From ZLKRG08 sp051006515 (lineage in GTDB: Bacteria; Actinomycetota; Actinomycetes; Nanopelagicales; Nanopelagicaceae), in assembly GCA_051006515.1 (NCBI GenBank), contig JBPCTD010000008.1:1-7094 (forward strand): a DNA stretch of 7,094 bases, given 5' to 3'. The notes under the pieces were generated by a model. It was not told where the DNA came from and did not search any database. It saw nothing but the letters and a program-made list of their open reading frames with translations. Shown in pieces: positions 1-5,576 of this stretch. Each line of letters starts with the position of its first letter. Within the stretch, counting starts at the first letter, position 1. A program made the position numbers and the translations under genes.

Positions 1-1
1 A

Positions 2-784
2 TCATATGAACTATTCACAAAAGTTTATTGGCCAACAGGAACTGGAAAAAATGATCGCGGTCTGTCACGTAAACATATTATGGAATCAGTTCACGCTTCA
101 TTGAAGCGATTAAATACTGACCATATTGATCTATATCATTTTCATCGCTTTGATTACGAAACACCGCTCGAAGAATCCTTAAGTGCTTTTGATGATCTAA
201 TTCGTCAAGGAAAAGTTATGTATATTGGATTTTCTGAATGGCGAACTGAAGAGATTAGCCAAGCACTTAAGATTCAAAAGGAACGTGGCTACAACCGCTT
301 CGTATCTAGCCAACCGCAATACTCAGCGCTCTGGCGAGTAATTGAATCTGAAGTTGACCCGCTATGCCGCAATGAGGGGATAGGGCACATTGTTTGGTCG
401 CCACTTGCTCAAGGTGTTTTAACAGGTAAATATCTTCCTGGCGCTAAGCCTCCTGCAGGATCTCGGGCAGTAGATAAAAAGGGCGGAGCGAACATGATAA
501 GTCGTTGGCTCCAAAATGATCTGCTCGAAGCGGTTCAAGCACTAAAACCTATCGCGGATGCAGAAGGTCTATCCATGAGCCAATTAGCAATCGCATGGGT
601 TTTGCAGAATGAAAATGTTTCTTCCGCAATTATCGGCGCAACAAAACCGGCTCAGATTAAAGATAATGTCAAAGCTAGTGGCGTTAAATTGAGCAAGGAA
701 TCTATGAATTCAATTGATAAAGCGCTCAAAGGATTTATTGAACGCGATGCTTCAAAGACGCAAAGTCCAAAGCCGCGCGCTTAA
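2..784 (+). CDS. Aldo/keto reductase, 5'-truncated by the window edge
   Basis: This is the C-terminal 260 residues of an NAD(P)H-dependent aldo/keto reductase, a cytosolic (beta/alpha)8-barrel enzyme that reduces carbonyl compounds. The frame is open to the left edge, and the residues before the first ATG (position 80) read as family sequence (TKVYWPTG, NDRGLSRKHI), so that ATG is internal. With numbering from the first visible codon, the catalytic Lys is K7 (TKVY) and the catalytic His is H48 (DLYHFHRFD). The Asp and Tyr of the tetrad lie upstream of the window. SPLAQGVLTGKY begins at about 133, and the cofactor-binding IIGATKPAQI is near 210-219. The style resembles the Kv-beta/YghZ-like branch, usually about 330 residues, so roughly 70 are missing. 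The substrate cannot be told. The TAA stop (782-784) overlaps the stop of the converging gene. Family is secure; specific role is unknown. Confidence 0.93.
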   Translation, partial: SYELFTKVYWPTGTGKNDRGLSRKHIMESVHASLKRLNTDHIDLYHFHRFDYETPLEESLSAFDDLIRQGKVMYIGFSEWRTEEISQALKIQKERGYNRFVSSQPQYSALWRVIESEVDPLCRNEGIGHIVWSPLAQGVLTGKYLPGAKPPAGSRAVDKKGGANMISRWLQNDLLEAVQALKPIADAEGLSMSQLAIAWVLQNENVSSAIIGATKPAQIKDNVKASGVKLSKESMNSIDKALKGFIERDASKTQSPKPRA

Positions 785-1299
785 AACTCTTTTTCGCCCC
801 GTTTTACTAGAGGTCTTGGTGCGCGCATCCGGCGCATTTGGGTGGAACGCAAGAATGCGTACATCGCCAAACCTTTAGTTGATTCATTCGGAAATTTCGC
901 TGCCACTTTTTTCTTTACTCGACGACCCAAGAAAATGCCATCAACTACGGCAATGATCAAAACTAAGTACATTAAGAGAATCGAGAGCAATGCAATATTT
1001 TGATTACGAGTCATTGAAAGCAATAGAACTAAGAAAATTAAAGGTAAGAAATATTCGCCAACATTTAATCGGGAATCGACCAGATTACGGACGTGTCTGC
1101 GTACAGGTCCACGATCTCTAGCCGGCAGGGCATGGTCTTCACCGCGCATAAAAGCATCACGTTGAGCCAAGCGCTTTACTCGAAGCTCTGCGCGCTGTGT
1201 CTTCTTCTGTTCTTTGGTCAGAGCTGGGGTAAGGGAAGCACCAGGTTTAACTTGCGCTTCTTTACGCTTTCTAGTCGGGCGACCTTTACTCTCAGTCAT
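781..1299 (-). CDS. DUF3043 family membrane protein
   Basis: A 172-residue protein of the actinobacterial DUF3043 family, whose function is unknown. The N-terminus is highly basic (GRPTRKRKEA at 6-15, then Lys/Arg-rich to about 52). The family block follows: LPARDRGPVRRHVRNLVDSR at 58-77, then VGEYFLP. Two hydrophobic segments at about 83-96 and 103-121 probably form a membrane hairpin. The C-terminus is again basic (RRMRAPRPLVKRG). I chose the ATG at 1299 because a strong ribosome site, AAAGGAGA, sits 5 nt upstream. The frame stays open to a TTG at 1461, but that extension lacks a ribosome site and would run into erpA. It is divergent from erpA. Its TAA stop shares a TTAA with the aldo/keto reductase stop. 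DUF3043 genes are, as far as I recall, commonly found near hesB/ctaC in actinobacteria, which hints at a link to envelope or respiration; that is inference. Confidence 0.9.
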   Translation of the reverse strand: MTESKGRPTRKRKEAQVKPGASLTPALTKEQKKTQRAELRVKRLAQRDAFMRGEDHALPARDRGPVRRHVRNLVDSRLNVGEYFLPLIFLVLLLSMTRNQNIALLSILLMYLVLIIAVVDGIFLGRRVKKKVAAKFPNESTKGLAMYAFLRSTQMRRMRAPRPLVKRGEKEF

Positions 1300-1304
1300 A
1301 TTGC

Positions 1305-1312
1305 TCTCCTTT
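1305..1312 (-). promoter_or_regulatory. Ribosome binding site that fixes the DUF3043 start
   Basis: On the minus strand the sequence reads AAAGGAGA, then 5 nt (GCAAT), then ATG at 1299. This is a near-perfect Shine-Dalgarno site at proper spacing. It decides against the 54-codon longer reading that starts at a TTG. Confidence 0.85.
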
Positions 1313-1322
1313 ATCTTGCCCA

Positions 1323-1379
1323 GTTTAGAGGCCAACAGTTCAGGAATAGTCTTATCTAAACTCTGGTTAATGTCTAAAC
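1323..1379. repeat. Three copies of GTTTAGA/TCTAAAC in the divergent promoter region
   Basis: The 7-mer lies at 1323-1329 as GTTTAGA, and at 1355-1361 and 1373-1379 as TCTAAAC. The first two copies extend to a perfect 8-bp inverted repeat (AGTTTAGA / TCTAAACT, 25-nt spacer). The last two are direct repeats 18 bp apart. Read on the minus strand, the direct pair overlaps a weak promoter-like pair for DUF3043: TTGTTT at 1376-1381 and TAGATA at 1353-1358, spaced 17 nt. The arrangement would suit an operator, but no regulator family is recognised and chance in AT-rich DNA is possible. Confidence 0.45.
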
Positions 1380-1396
1380 AACAACGAATTTGGGAG

Positions 1397-1402
1397 TAAT
1401 AT
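1397..1402 (+). promoter_or_regulatory. Candidate -10 element for erpA
   Basis: TAATAT fits the actinobacterial TANNNT -10 pattern and would start transcription near 1409, giving a leader of about 23 nt that contains the ribosome site. No good -35 is visible: the spot 17 nt upstream reads CTAAAC, and it overlaps the third 7-mer copy. This is a weak, position-based prediction. Confidence 0.4.
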
Positions 1403-1422
1403 TCACCCACATTGCAAAAAAC

Positions 1423-1428
1423 GGAGAG
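1423..1428 (+). promoter_or_regulatory. Ribosome binding site that fixes the erpA start
   Basis: GGAGAG sits 3 nt before the ATG at 1432 (5 nt counted from the end of its GGAG core). It supports this ATG over an in-frame TTG at 1390 that has no ribosome site and adds residues not typical of the family. Confidence 0.8.
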
Positions 1429-1431
1429 ATC

Positions 1432-1794
1432 ATGACAACTGAGAGCACAACCCAGAATCAAGCATCTACTAGCGGCATCACTTTGACAGATGTAGCTTCA
1501 GCGAAAGTTGCTTCGTTGCTTGCGCAAGAAGGTCGCGACGATCTCTACCTTCGTGTTGCTGTTCAACCAGGTGGCTGCTCAGGTCTTCGTTACCAGCTCT
1601 ATTTTGATGATCGCGCAATGGATAATGATGTTGAGCGCAGTTTTGGCACCGTCAAAGTTAAGGTCGACAAGATGTCTGATCCTTACCTAATGGGCGCCAC
1701 AATTGATTTCGTGGACACCATCGAGAAGCAGGGCTTTACAATCGATAATCCAAATGCCCAGGGTTCATGTGCCTGCGGCGATAGCTTCCATTAA
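1432..1794 (+). CDS. erpA: A-type iron-sulfur carrier, HesB/IscA/ErpA family
   Basis: A 120-residue A-type carrier that binds an Fe-S cluster, or iron, and hands it to apo-proteins in the cytosol. The three ligand cysteines are all present: C49 in PGGCSGLRY, and C113 and C115 in the C-terminal GSCACGDSF. Residues 1-15 are a polar, Thr/Ser/Gln-rich lead, and the fold begins near ITLTDVA (16-22). Length is normal for the family. The gene stands alone on the plus strand, divergent from DUF3043, and a hairpin separates it from ctaC. In mycobacteria and streptomycetes a gene of this kind lies near the ctaC/qcr region, so supply of clusters to respiratory proteins such as the Rieske subunit is a reasonable guess. 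ErpA and IscA cannot be told apart firmly from sequence alone; the symbol follows actinobacterial usage. Confidence 0.92.
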   Translation: MTTESTTQNQASTSGITLTDVASAKVASLLAQEGRDDLYLRVAVQPGGCSGLRYQLYFDDRAMDNDVERSFGTVKVKVDKMSDPYLMGATIDFVDTIEKQGFTIDNPNAQGSCACGDSFH

Positions 1795-1830
1795 TTTCTC
1801 GCAATTTTTCTTAATTTTTCTTAATTTCTT
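1793..1830. repeat. T-tracts phased at exactly 10 bp after erpA
   Basis: Two perfect tandem copies of AATTTTTCTT (1803-1812 and 1813-1822) are flanked by degenerate copies at 1793-1802 and 1823-1830. Each unit carries a T-tract, at 1795-1797, 1805-1809, 1815-1819 and 1825-1827, so the tracts recur once per helical turn. Such phasing is the standard signature of intrinsically bent DNA. It begins at the erpA stop codon and lies 56 bp or more upstream of the ctaC -10 element. Confidence 0.6.
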
Positions 1831-1840
1831 ATAAATTGTG

Positions 1841-1859
1841 AGGGAGCGCACCGCTCCCT
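1841..1859 (+). terminator. Hairpin between erpA and ctaC, probable erpA terminator
   Basis: A perfect 8-bp stem (AGGGAGCG / CGCTCCCT) closes a 3-nt CAC loop. The tail is poor for a classical intrinsic terminator: TTT at 1861-1863, then CGGCC, then TTTT at 1869-1872. A second small stem (GCCT-TTT-AGGC, 1866-1876) follows directly. Its position between the erpA stop and the likely ctaC start site fits a terminator. It could instead be an RNA-stability hairpin, or part of a ctaC leader if transcription begins further upstream. Confidence 0.6.
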
Positions 1860-1885
1860 ATTTCGGCCTTTTAGGCGTGCAAGAC

Positions 1886-1891
1886 TAAGAT
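1886..1891 (+). promoter_or_regulatory. Candidate -10 for a leaderless ctaC transcript
   Basis: TAAGAT matches TANNNT and ends 6 nt before the ctaC ATG at 1898, which would put the transcription start on or next to the A of the start codon. No Shine-Dalgarno sequence lies before this ATG, unlike erpA and DUF3043. Leaderless mRNAs with this geometry are common in actinobacteria. No convincing -35 is seen. Confidence 0.5.
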
Positions 1892-1897
1892 TTACCC

Positions 1898-2671
1898 ATG
1901 CATTTACGCTCAAAGAGGGTGCGTCGCTCTGCCAAAATTCTTTGGCTCTCTGTCTTCGCCGCCCTGACTCTCACCGGATGCGGCAATGGTTCGGTCTATG
2001 GATATGAATCAGATATCTCTAGCGTTAACGAAGTTTCATGGCATCTATGGCGTGGCTTCTGGTTAGCTGCAGCGGTAGTCGGAATATTCACCGCCATCTT
2101 AATTTTGTGGCCAGTATTTCGTCATCGTCGCAAAGAGGGCGACCCTGAATATCCAAAGCAGACTCAATACAACATCCCAGTTGAAGTTGCGTACACCATC
2201 ATTCCATTTATCATCGTTGCTGGACTTTTTTATTACAACGCTCGCGATCAAGAGATCATCATCGCTAAAGAACCAACCAAGGTAATGCACACAATTGATG
2301 TGACTGGTATTCAATGGTCATGGCAATTTGGACATCAAGATGGCGGTCCTAAAGCTGTCGTAACTGGAACACCGGCGCAGCCACCAACTCTCGTCCTTCC
2401 TCAAGGGGAGCGAGTAGCTTTCAAAATTCATTCAAACGACGTAGTCCATGGATTTTGGATTCCGGCGTTTATGATTCAAATTCAGAATTTGCCAGGCGTC
2501 ACCAATCACATTGAATTTACTGCCAACAAATTAGGCGAATACCCAGGTCGTTGCAACATCCTCTGCGGTCGTAACCATTCGCAGATGGTCTTTAAAGTAA
2601 AAGTTGTGACGGCGGCAGAATATAAAACTTATGTAGAGAACTTAAAAGCAACCAGTGAGGCAGGCGCATAA
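1898..2671 (+). CDS. ctaC: Cytochrome c oxidase subunit II (CuA subunit), lipoprotein
   Basis: A 257-residue subunit II of the aa3-type oxidase. It accepts electrons from cytochrome c at the outer membrane face and passes them to subunit I. A basic N-terminus and hydrophobic stretch end in a lipobox (LTGC, lipid-bearing C28). Two membrane helices follow at about 51-72 and 96-115. The extracytoplasmic cupredoxin domain has the aromatic entry motif QWSWQF (139-144) and CuA ligands H184, C219, C223, H227 and M230. The residue between the cysteines is odd: the family's Glu (C-x-E-x-C) is Ile221 here (codon 2558-2560). That Glu supplies a backbone CuA ligand and a side chain to the Mg/Mn site. The start is the ATG at 1898, with no ribosome site and probably leaderless; a GTG at 1919 is a weaker alternative. 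The stop overlaps the ctaD start by 1 nt (TAATG), indicating translational coupling. Confidence 0.96.
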   Translation: MHLRSKRVRRSAKILWLSVFAALTLTGCGNGSVYGYESDISSVNEVSWHLWRGFWLAAAVVGIFTAILILWPVFRHRRKEGDPEYPKQTQYNIPVEVAYTIIPFIIVAGLFYYNARDQEIIIAKEPTKVMHTIDVTGIQWSWQFGHQDGGPKAVVTGTPAQPPTLVLPQGERVAFKIHSNDVVHGFWIPAFMIQIQNLPGVTNHIEFTANKLGEYPGRCNILCGRNHSQMVFKVKVVTAAEYKTYVENLKATSEAGA

Positions 2672-4332
2672 TGACAACATATGCACAACCACCAGTAACT
2701 CAAATCAAAACTGCGCCGATTAAGCCAACCTCAAAAGGTCGCCTCTTTGTAAAGTGGATTACCTCAACTGACCATAAGACCATCGGATATATGTATCTGA
2801 TTGTTTCTTTTGCTTGGTTCTTAATTGGCGGTCTTTTAGCGCTATTTTTAAGGGCAGAATTAGCTCGTCCAGGTATGCAGTTCCTTTCAAACGAGCAGTA
2901 CAACCAGATTTTCACCATGCATGGCACCATCATGTTATTGATGTTTGCCACTCCATTATTCGTAGGTTTTGCTAACGTCATTATGCCGCTGCAAATTGGT
3001 GCAGCCGACGTTGCATTCCCACGATTGAATATGTTGTCATTCTGGCTGTTCCTCTTTGGCGGAACTATGGCAACTGCTGGGTTCTTATCACCGGGCGGTG
3101 CAGCATCATTTGGTTGGACTGCATACGCGCCACTTGCTAACGCTGAATATTCACCAGGTATTGGTGGCGATCTTTGGATCGTCGGCCTTGCTATTGGTGG
3201 TCTTGGCACAATTCTAGGTGGCGTAAATTTCATCACCACAATTTTCACAATGCGTGCTCCAGGTATGACGATGTTCCGCATGTCGTTCTTCTCCTGGAAT
3301 GTTCTGCTAACTTCAATTCTTATTTTGTTAGCGTTCCCGCCACTTGCTGCAGCTTTCTTAGCGCTGGAATCAGATCGACTTTTCGGCACACATATCTTTG
3401 ATCCAGCAAATGGTGGCGCGATGTTATGGCAGCACCTCTTCTGGTTTTTTGGCCACCCTGAGGTTTATATCTTGGCTTTGCCGTTCTTCGGAATCGCAAC
3501 CGAAATTCTCCCAGTATTTAGCCGTAAACCTGTTTTCGGTTATAAAGGTTTGATTGCTGCAACGATTGCAATTGCAGCGTTATCAGTTTCTGTTTGGGCG
3601 CACCACTTGTTCGCAACCGGACAAGTGCTTCTGCCGTTCTTCTCATTCATGACTTTCCTAATTGGTGTTCCAACTGGTGTGAAATTCTTTAACTGGATTG
3701 GAACAATGTGGCGAGGATCCATCAGTATGGATACTCCAATGCTCTGGGTCGTGGGCTTCTTGATTACCTTCTTGTTTGGTGGTTTGACCGGCATTATCTT
3801 GGCTTCGCCACCACTTGATTTCGCAGTCTCTGCTTCATATTTCGTGGTCGCACATTTCCATTACGTGCTCTTTGGCACCGTGGTATTTGCGATGTTCGCA
3901 GGTTTCTATTTCTGGTGGCCAAAGATGACTGGCAAGATGCTAAATGAAACCCTTGGAAAGATTCACTTCTGGACTCTTTTCTTCGGTTTCCACTTAACAT
4001 TCTTAGTTCAGCACTGGTTAGGTATTAAGGGTATGTCTCGACGTTATGCAGACTATTTACCGACCGATGGCTTTACTACTTTGAATATGGTTTCAACAGT
4101 TGGATCATTCCTGCTTGCTCTTTCAATGATTCCATTCTTTGTAAATATTTGGATTACTAGAAAGACTGAAAAAGTTGGCGTTGACGATCCTTGGGGTTAC
4201 GGCCAATCGCTTGAATGGGCGACATCTTGCCCACCACCTCGCCATAACTTCCTATCAATGCCACGCATTAGATCTGAAAGACCAGCATGGGATGTTAACC
4301 ATCCTGAAGCTCCAATTGAGAGGCTACATTAA
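2671..4332 (+). CDS. ctaD: Cytochrome c oxidase subunit I (haem a / a3-CuB)
   Basis: The 553-residue catalytic, proton-pumping subunit that reduces O2 to water. Haem a ligands are H84 (TMHGT) and H397, the haem a3 ligand is H395 (VVAHFHYV), and CuB ligands are H262 (GHPEVY), H311 and H312 (WAHHLFATG). Y266 is placed for the His-Tyr crosslink. Type A1 proton routes are intact: N102, D113, N120 and E264 for the D channel, T335 and K338 for the K channel. The haem-propionate arginines R457 and R458 are kept, though the usual GMPRRY reads GMSRRY. The Mg/Mn-site pair, His-Asp in proteobacteria, is S387-A388 here (3829-3834), while the surrounding sequence is conserved. A GAGG at 2657-2660 inside the ctaC end is the likely ribosome site, and the start overlaps the ctaC stop by 1 nt. 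The C-terminal WATSCPPPRHNF and PRIRSERPAWD are typical of actinobacteria. Confidence 0.98.
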   Translation: MTTYAQPPVTQIKTAPIKPTSKGRLFVKWITSTDHKTIGYMYLIVSFAWFLIGGLLALFLRAELARPGMQFLSNEQYNQIFTMHGTIMLLMFATPLFVGFANVIMPLQIGAADVAFPRLNMLSFWLFLFGGTMATAGFLSPGGAASFGWTAYAPLANAEYSPGIGGDLWIVGLAIGGLGTILGGVNFITTIFTMRAPGMTMFRMSFFSWNVLLTSILILLAFPPLAAAFLALESDRLFGTHIFDPANGGAMLWQHLFWFFGHPEVYILALPFFGIATEILPVFSRKPVFGYKGLIAATIAIAALSVSVWAHHLFATGQVLLPFFSFMTFLIGVPTGVKFFNWIGTMWRGSISMDTPMLWVVGFLITFLFGGLTGIILASPPLDFAVSASYFVVAHFHYVLFGTVVFAMFAGFYFWWPKMTGKMLNETLGKIHFWTLFFGFHLTFLVQHWLGIKGMSRRYADYLPTDGFTTLNMVSTVGSFLLALSMIPFFVNIWITRKTEKVGVDDPWGYGQSLEWATSCPPPRHNFLSMPRIRSERPAWDVNHPEAPIERLH

Positions 4333-4334
4333 TC

Positions 4335-4736
4335 ATGAAAGCATCTTGGCTACTTTTTCTTGGGCTTGGCATTTTCTACACCATCATGTCAGCTATTTAT
4401 TGGCTACTTGGTGGAGAACCCGCTGGAATTGCTTGCTTAATTCTTAGCGCGGGACTTGCTTACTTAGTCTGTTTCTATGTTTGGTTTACGGCAAAACGTG
4501 CTGGTGCACTTCCTGAAGATAACCTAACTGCAGAGATTGCAGATGGAGCAGGAGAGTTAGGTTTCTATAGTCCTCATTCATGGTGGCCATTGCCAGTTGC
4601 AGCATCTGCCATAGTCGTTGGTTTGGGATTAATTATTGGTTGGTGGTTAACCGCAATCGGAATTGGTGCGTTAGTGCTTAGCATTATCGGATTTGTTACC
4701 GAATACGAAAAGCCATCAGCAAGCGCTTCGCACTGA
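4335..4736 (+). CDS. ctaF: Actinobacterial cytochrome c oxidase subunit IV
   Basis: A 133-residue membrane subunit found in the actinobacterial aa3 oxidase, where it packs against the core subunits; it carries no cofactor. The family signature is clear: EIADGAGELGFYSPHSWWP at 67-85, between two hydrophobic pairs (about 3-25, 30-52, 86-103 and 105-122). Length is close to the mycobacterial protein (about 139 residues). The ATG lies 2 nt after the ctaD stop. A GAGAGG at 4318-4323 inside ctaD, 11 nt upstream, is the probable ribosome site, so the gene is co-transcribed and probably translationally coupled with ctaD. The TGA stop is followed 15 nt later by the uppP start. Confidence 0.95.
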   Translation: MKASWLLFLGLGIFYTIMSAIYWLLGGEPAGIACLILSAGLAYLVCFYVWFTAKRAGALPEDNLTAEIADGAGELGFYSPHSWWPLPVAASAIVVGLGLIIGWWLTAIGIGALVLSIIGFVTEYEKPSASASH

Positions 4737-4751
4737 TAAATCGCGGTTTAA

Positions 4752-5576
4752 GTGTTTGAAGCGCTCTTCCTAGGTCTAGTACAAGGCTTAACTGAGTTCT
4801 TGCCAATATCTTCTAGCGCTCATCTACGTATCATCGGAGAGTTTTTGCCAAGCGCTCAAGATCCAGGAGCAGCCTTTACGGCTATCACACAGATTGGTAC
4901 GGAACTTGCGGTACTAATTTTCTTTCGCGTGGAAATATCATCAATCGTCCGTAACTTTGTTAGGGCAAACATAATTCGCTCTTCGAATCTTTCCAGAGAA
5001 GACCAAGCCGATAATCGACTTGGCTGGATGATTATCGTAGGTTCTATTCCAATTTTTATCTTTGGATACCTTTTTCAAGATTCAATCAAAACTACGTTCA
5101 GATCTCTGACTCTAATTGCTACTACTTTGATTGTTTTTGCTCTCATCTTAGGGGCAGCAGATTATTTTGGTAGCAACGCTAAGTCGATGAAGGAATTAAG
5201 TTTCAGAGATGCATTGCTACTTGGTCTGGGGCAATCTTTAGCGCTAATTCCGGGAGTATCTAGATCAGGAATGACCATCGCAGTTGGCCGCTCCCTTGGA
5301 TATAACCGAAGCGCTGCGACCAAAATTTCTTTCTTTCTTGCGATTCCAGCGGTCTTGGGAAGCGGTGTTTACCAGCTTTATCAAACACTTAGTGACCCAA
5401 CAGCTGAGGTATTTTCACTAACCGAAACTTTCGCCGCAACCTTCGTGGCATTTCTTGTCGGTTATGCCGTTATTGCCTGGTTGATGCGTTTTATCTCAAA
5501 AGCAAGTTTTCGCCCCTTCGTTATTTACCGCATAACGTTAGGTGCACTACTTTTAACTTATTTAGCTTTTAACTAG
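4752..5576 (+). CDS. uppP: Undecaprenyl-diphosphatase (UppP/BacA family)
   Basis: A 274-residue polytopic membrane enzyme that removes a phosphate from undecaprenyl pyrophosphate, recycling the lipid carrier for peptidoglycan and other envelope polymers. High levels confer bacitracin resistance in other bacteria. The N-terminal active-site block reads QGLTEFLPISSSAHL (11-25), with E15, the Ser run and H24. The second block is PGVSRSG (167-173) with R171. The many hydrophobic segments and total length are normal. The start is GTG: an in-frame TAA ends at 4751, directly before it, and the first ATG falls at residue 92, inside the domain. No Shine-Dalgarno site or leaderless -10 is visible, so translation may depend on ribosomes finishing ctaF 15 nt upstream. 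The stop TAG overlaps that of qcrB on the other strand. Its place behind the oxidase genes is unusual and could tie carrier recycling to the oxidase transcript. Confidence 0.95.
   Translation: MFEALFLGLVQGLTEFLPISSSAHLRIIGEFLPSAQDPGAAFTAITQIGTELAVLIFFRVEISSIVRNFVRANIIRSSNLSREDQADNRLGWMIIVGSIPIFIFGYLFQDSIKTTFRSLTLIATTLIVFALILGAADYFGSNAKSMKELSFRDALLLGLGQSLALIPGVSRSGMTIAVGRSLGYNRSAATKISFFLAIPAVLGSGVYQLYQTLSDPTAEVFSLTETFAATFVAFLVGYAVIAWLMRFISKASFRPFVIYRITLGALLLTYLAFN

Noticed and set aside
80..82. ATG at 80 as the start of the aldo/keto reductase
   Set aside because: The upstream in-frame codons hold the catalytic Lys and conserved sequence; the true start is left of the window.
1093..1399. Small plus-strand open frames antisense to DUF3043
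   Set aside because: They lie opposite a recognised gene, have no family resemblance and no good start context.
1390..1431. 14-codon extension of erpA from a TTG
   Set aside because: No ribosome site at the TTG, and it would cover the erpA ribosome site and candidate -10; the ATG at 1432 is well supported.
1300..1461. 54-codon N-terminal extension of the DUF3043 gene from a TTG
   Set aside because: It has no ribosome site, overlaps the erpA start and lacks family similarity; the ATG at 1299 has a strong ribosome site.
2700..3389. Long open frame (229 codons) antisense to ctaD
   Set aside because: It lies wholly over a clearly functional ctaD, its product resembles no family I know and is a Pro/Ala/Asn-rich composition typical of a reversed membrane gene. 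It is a shadow.
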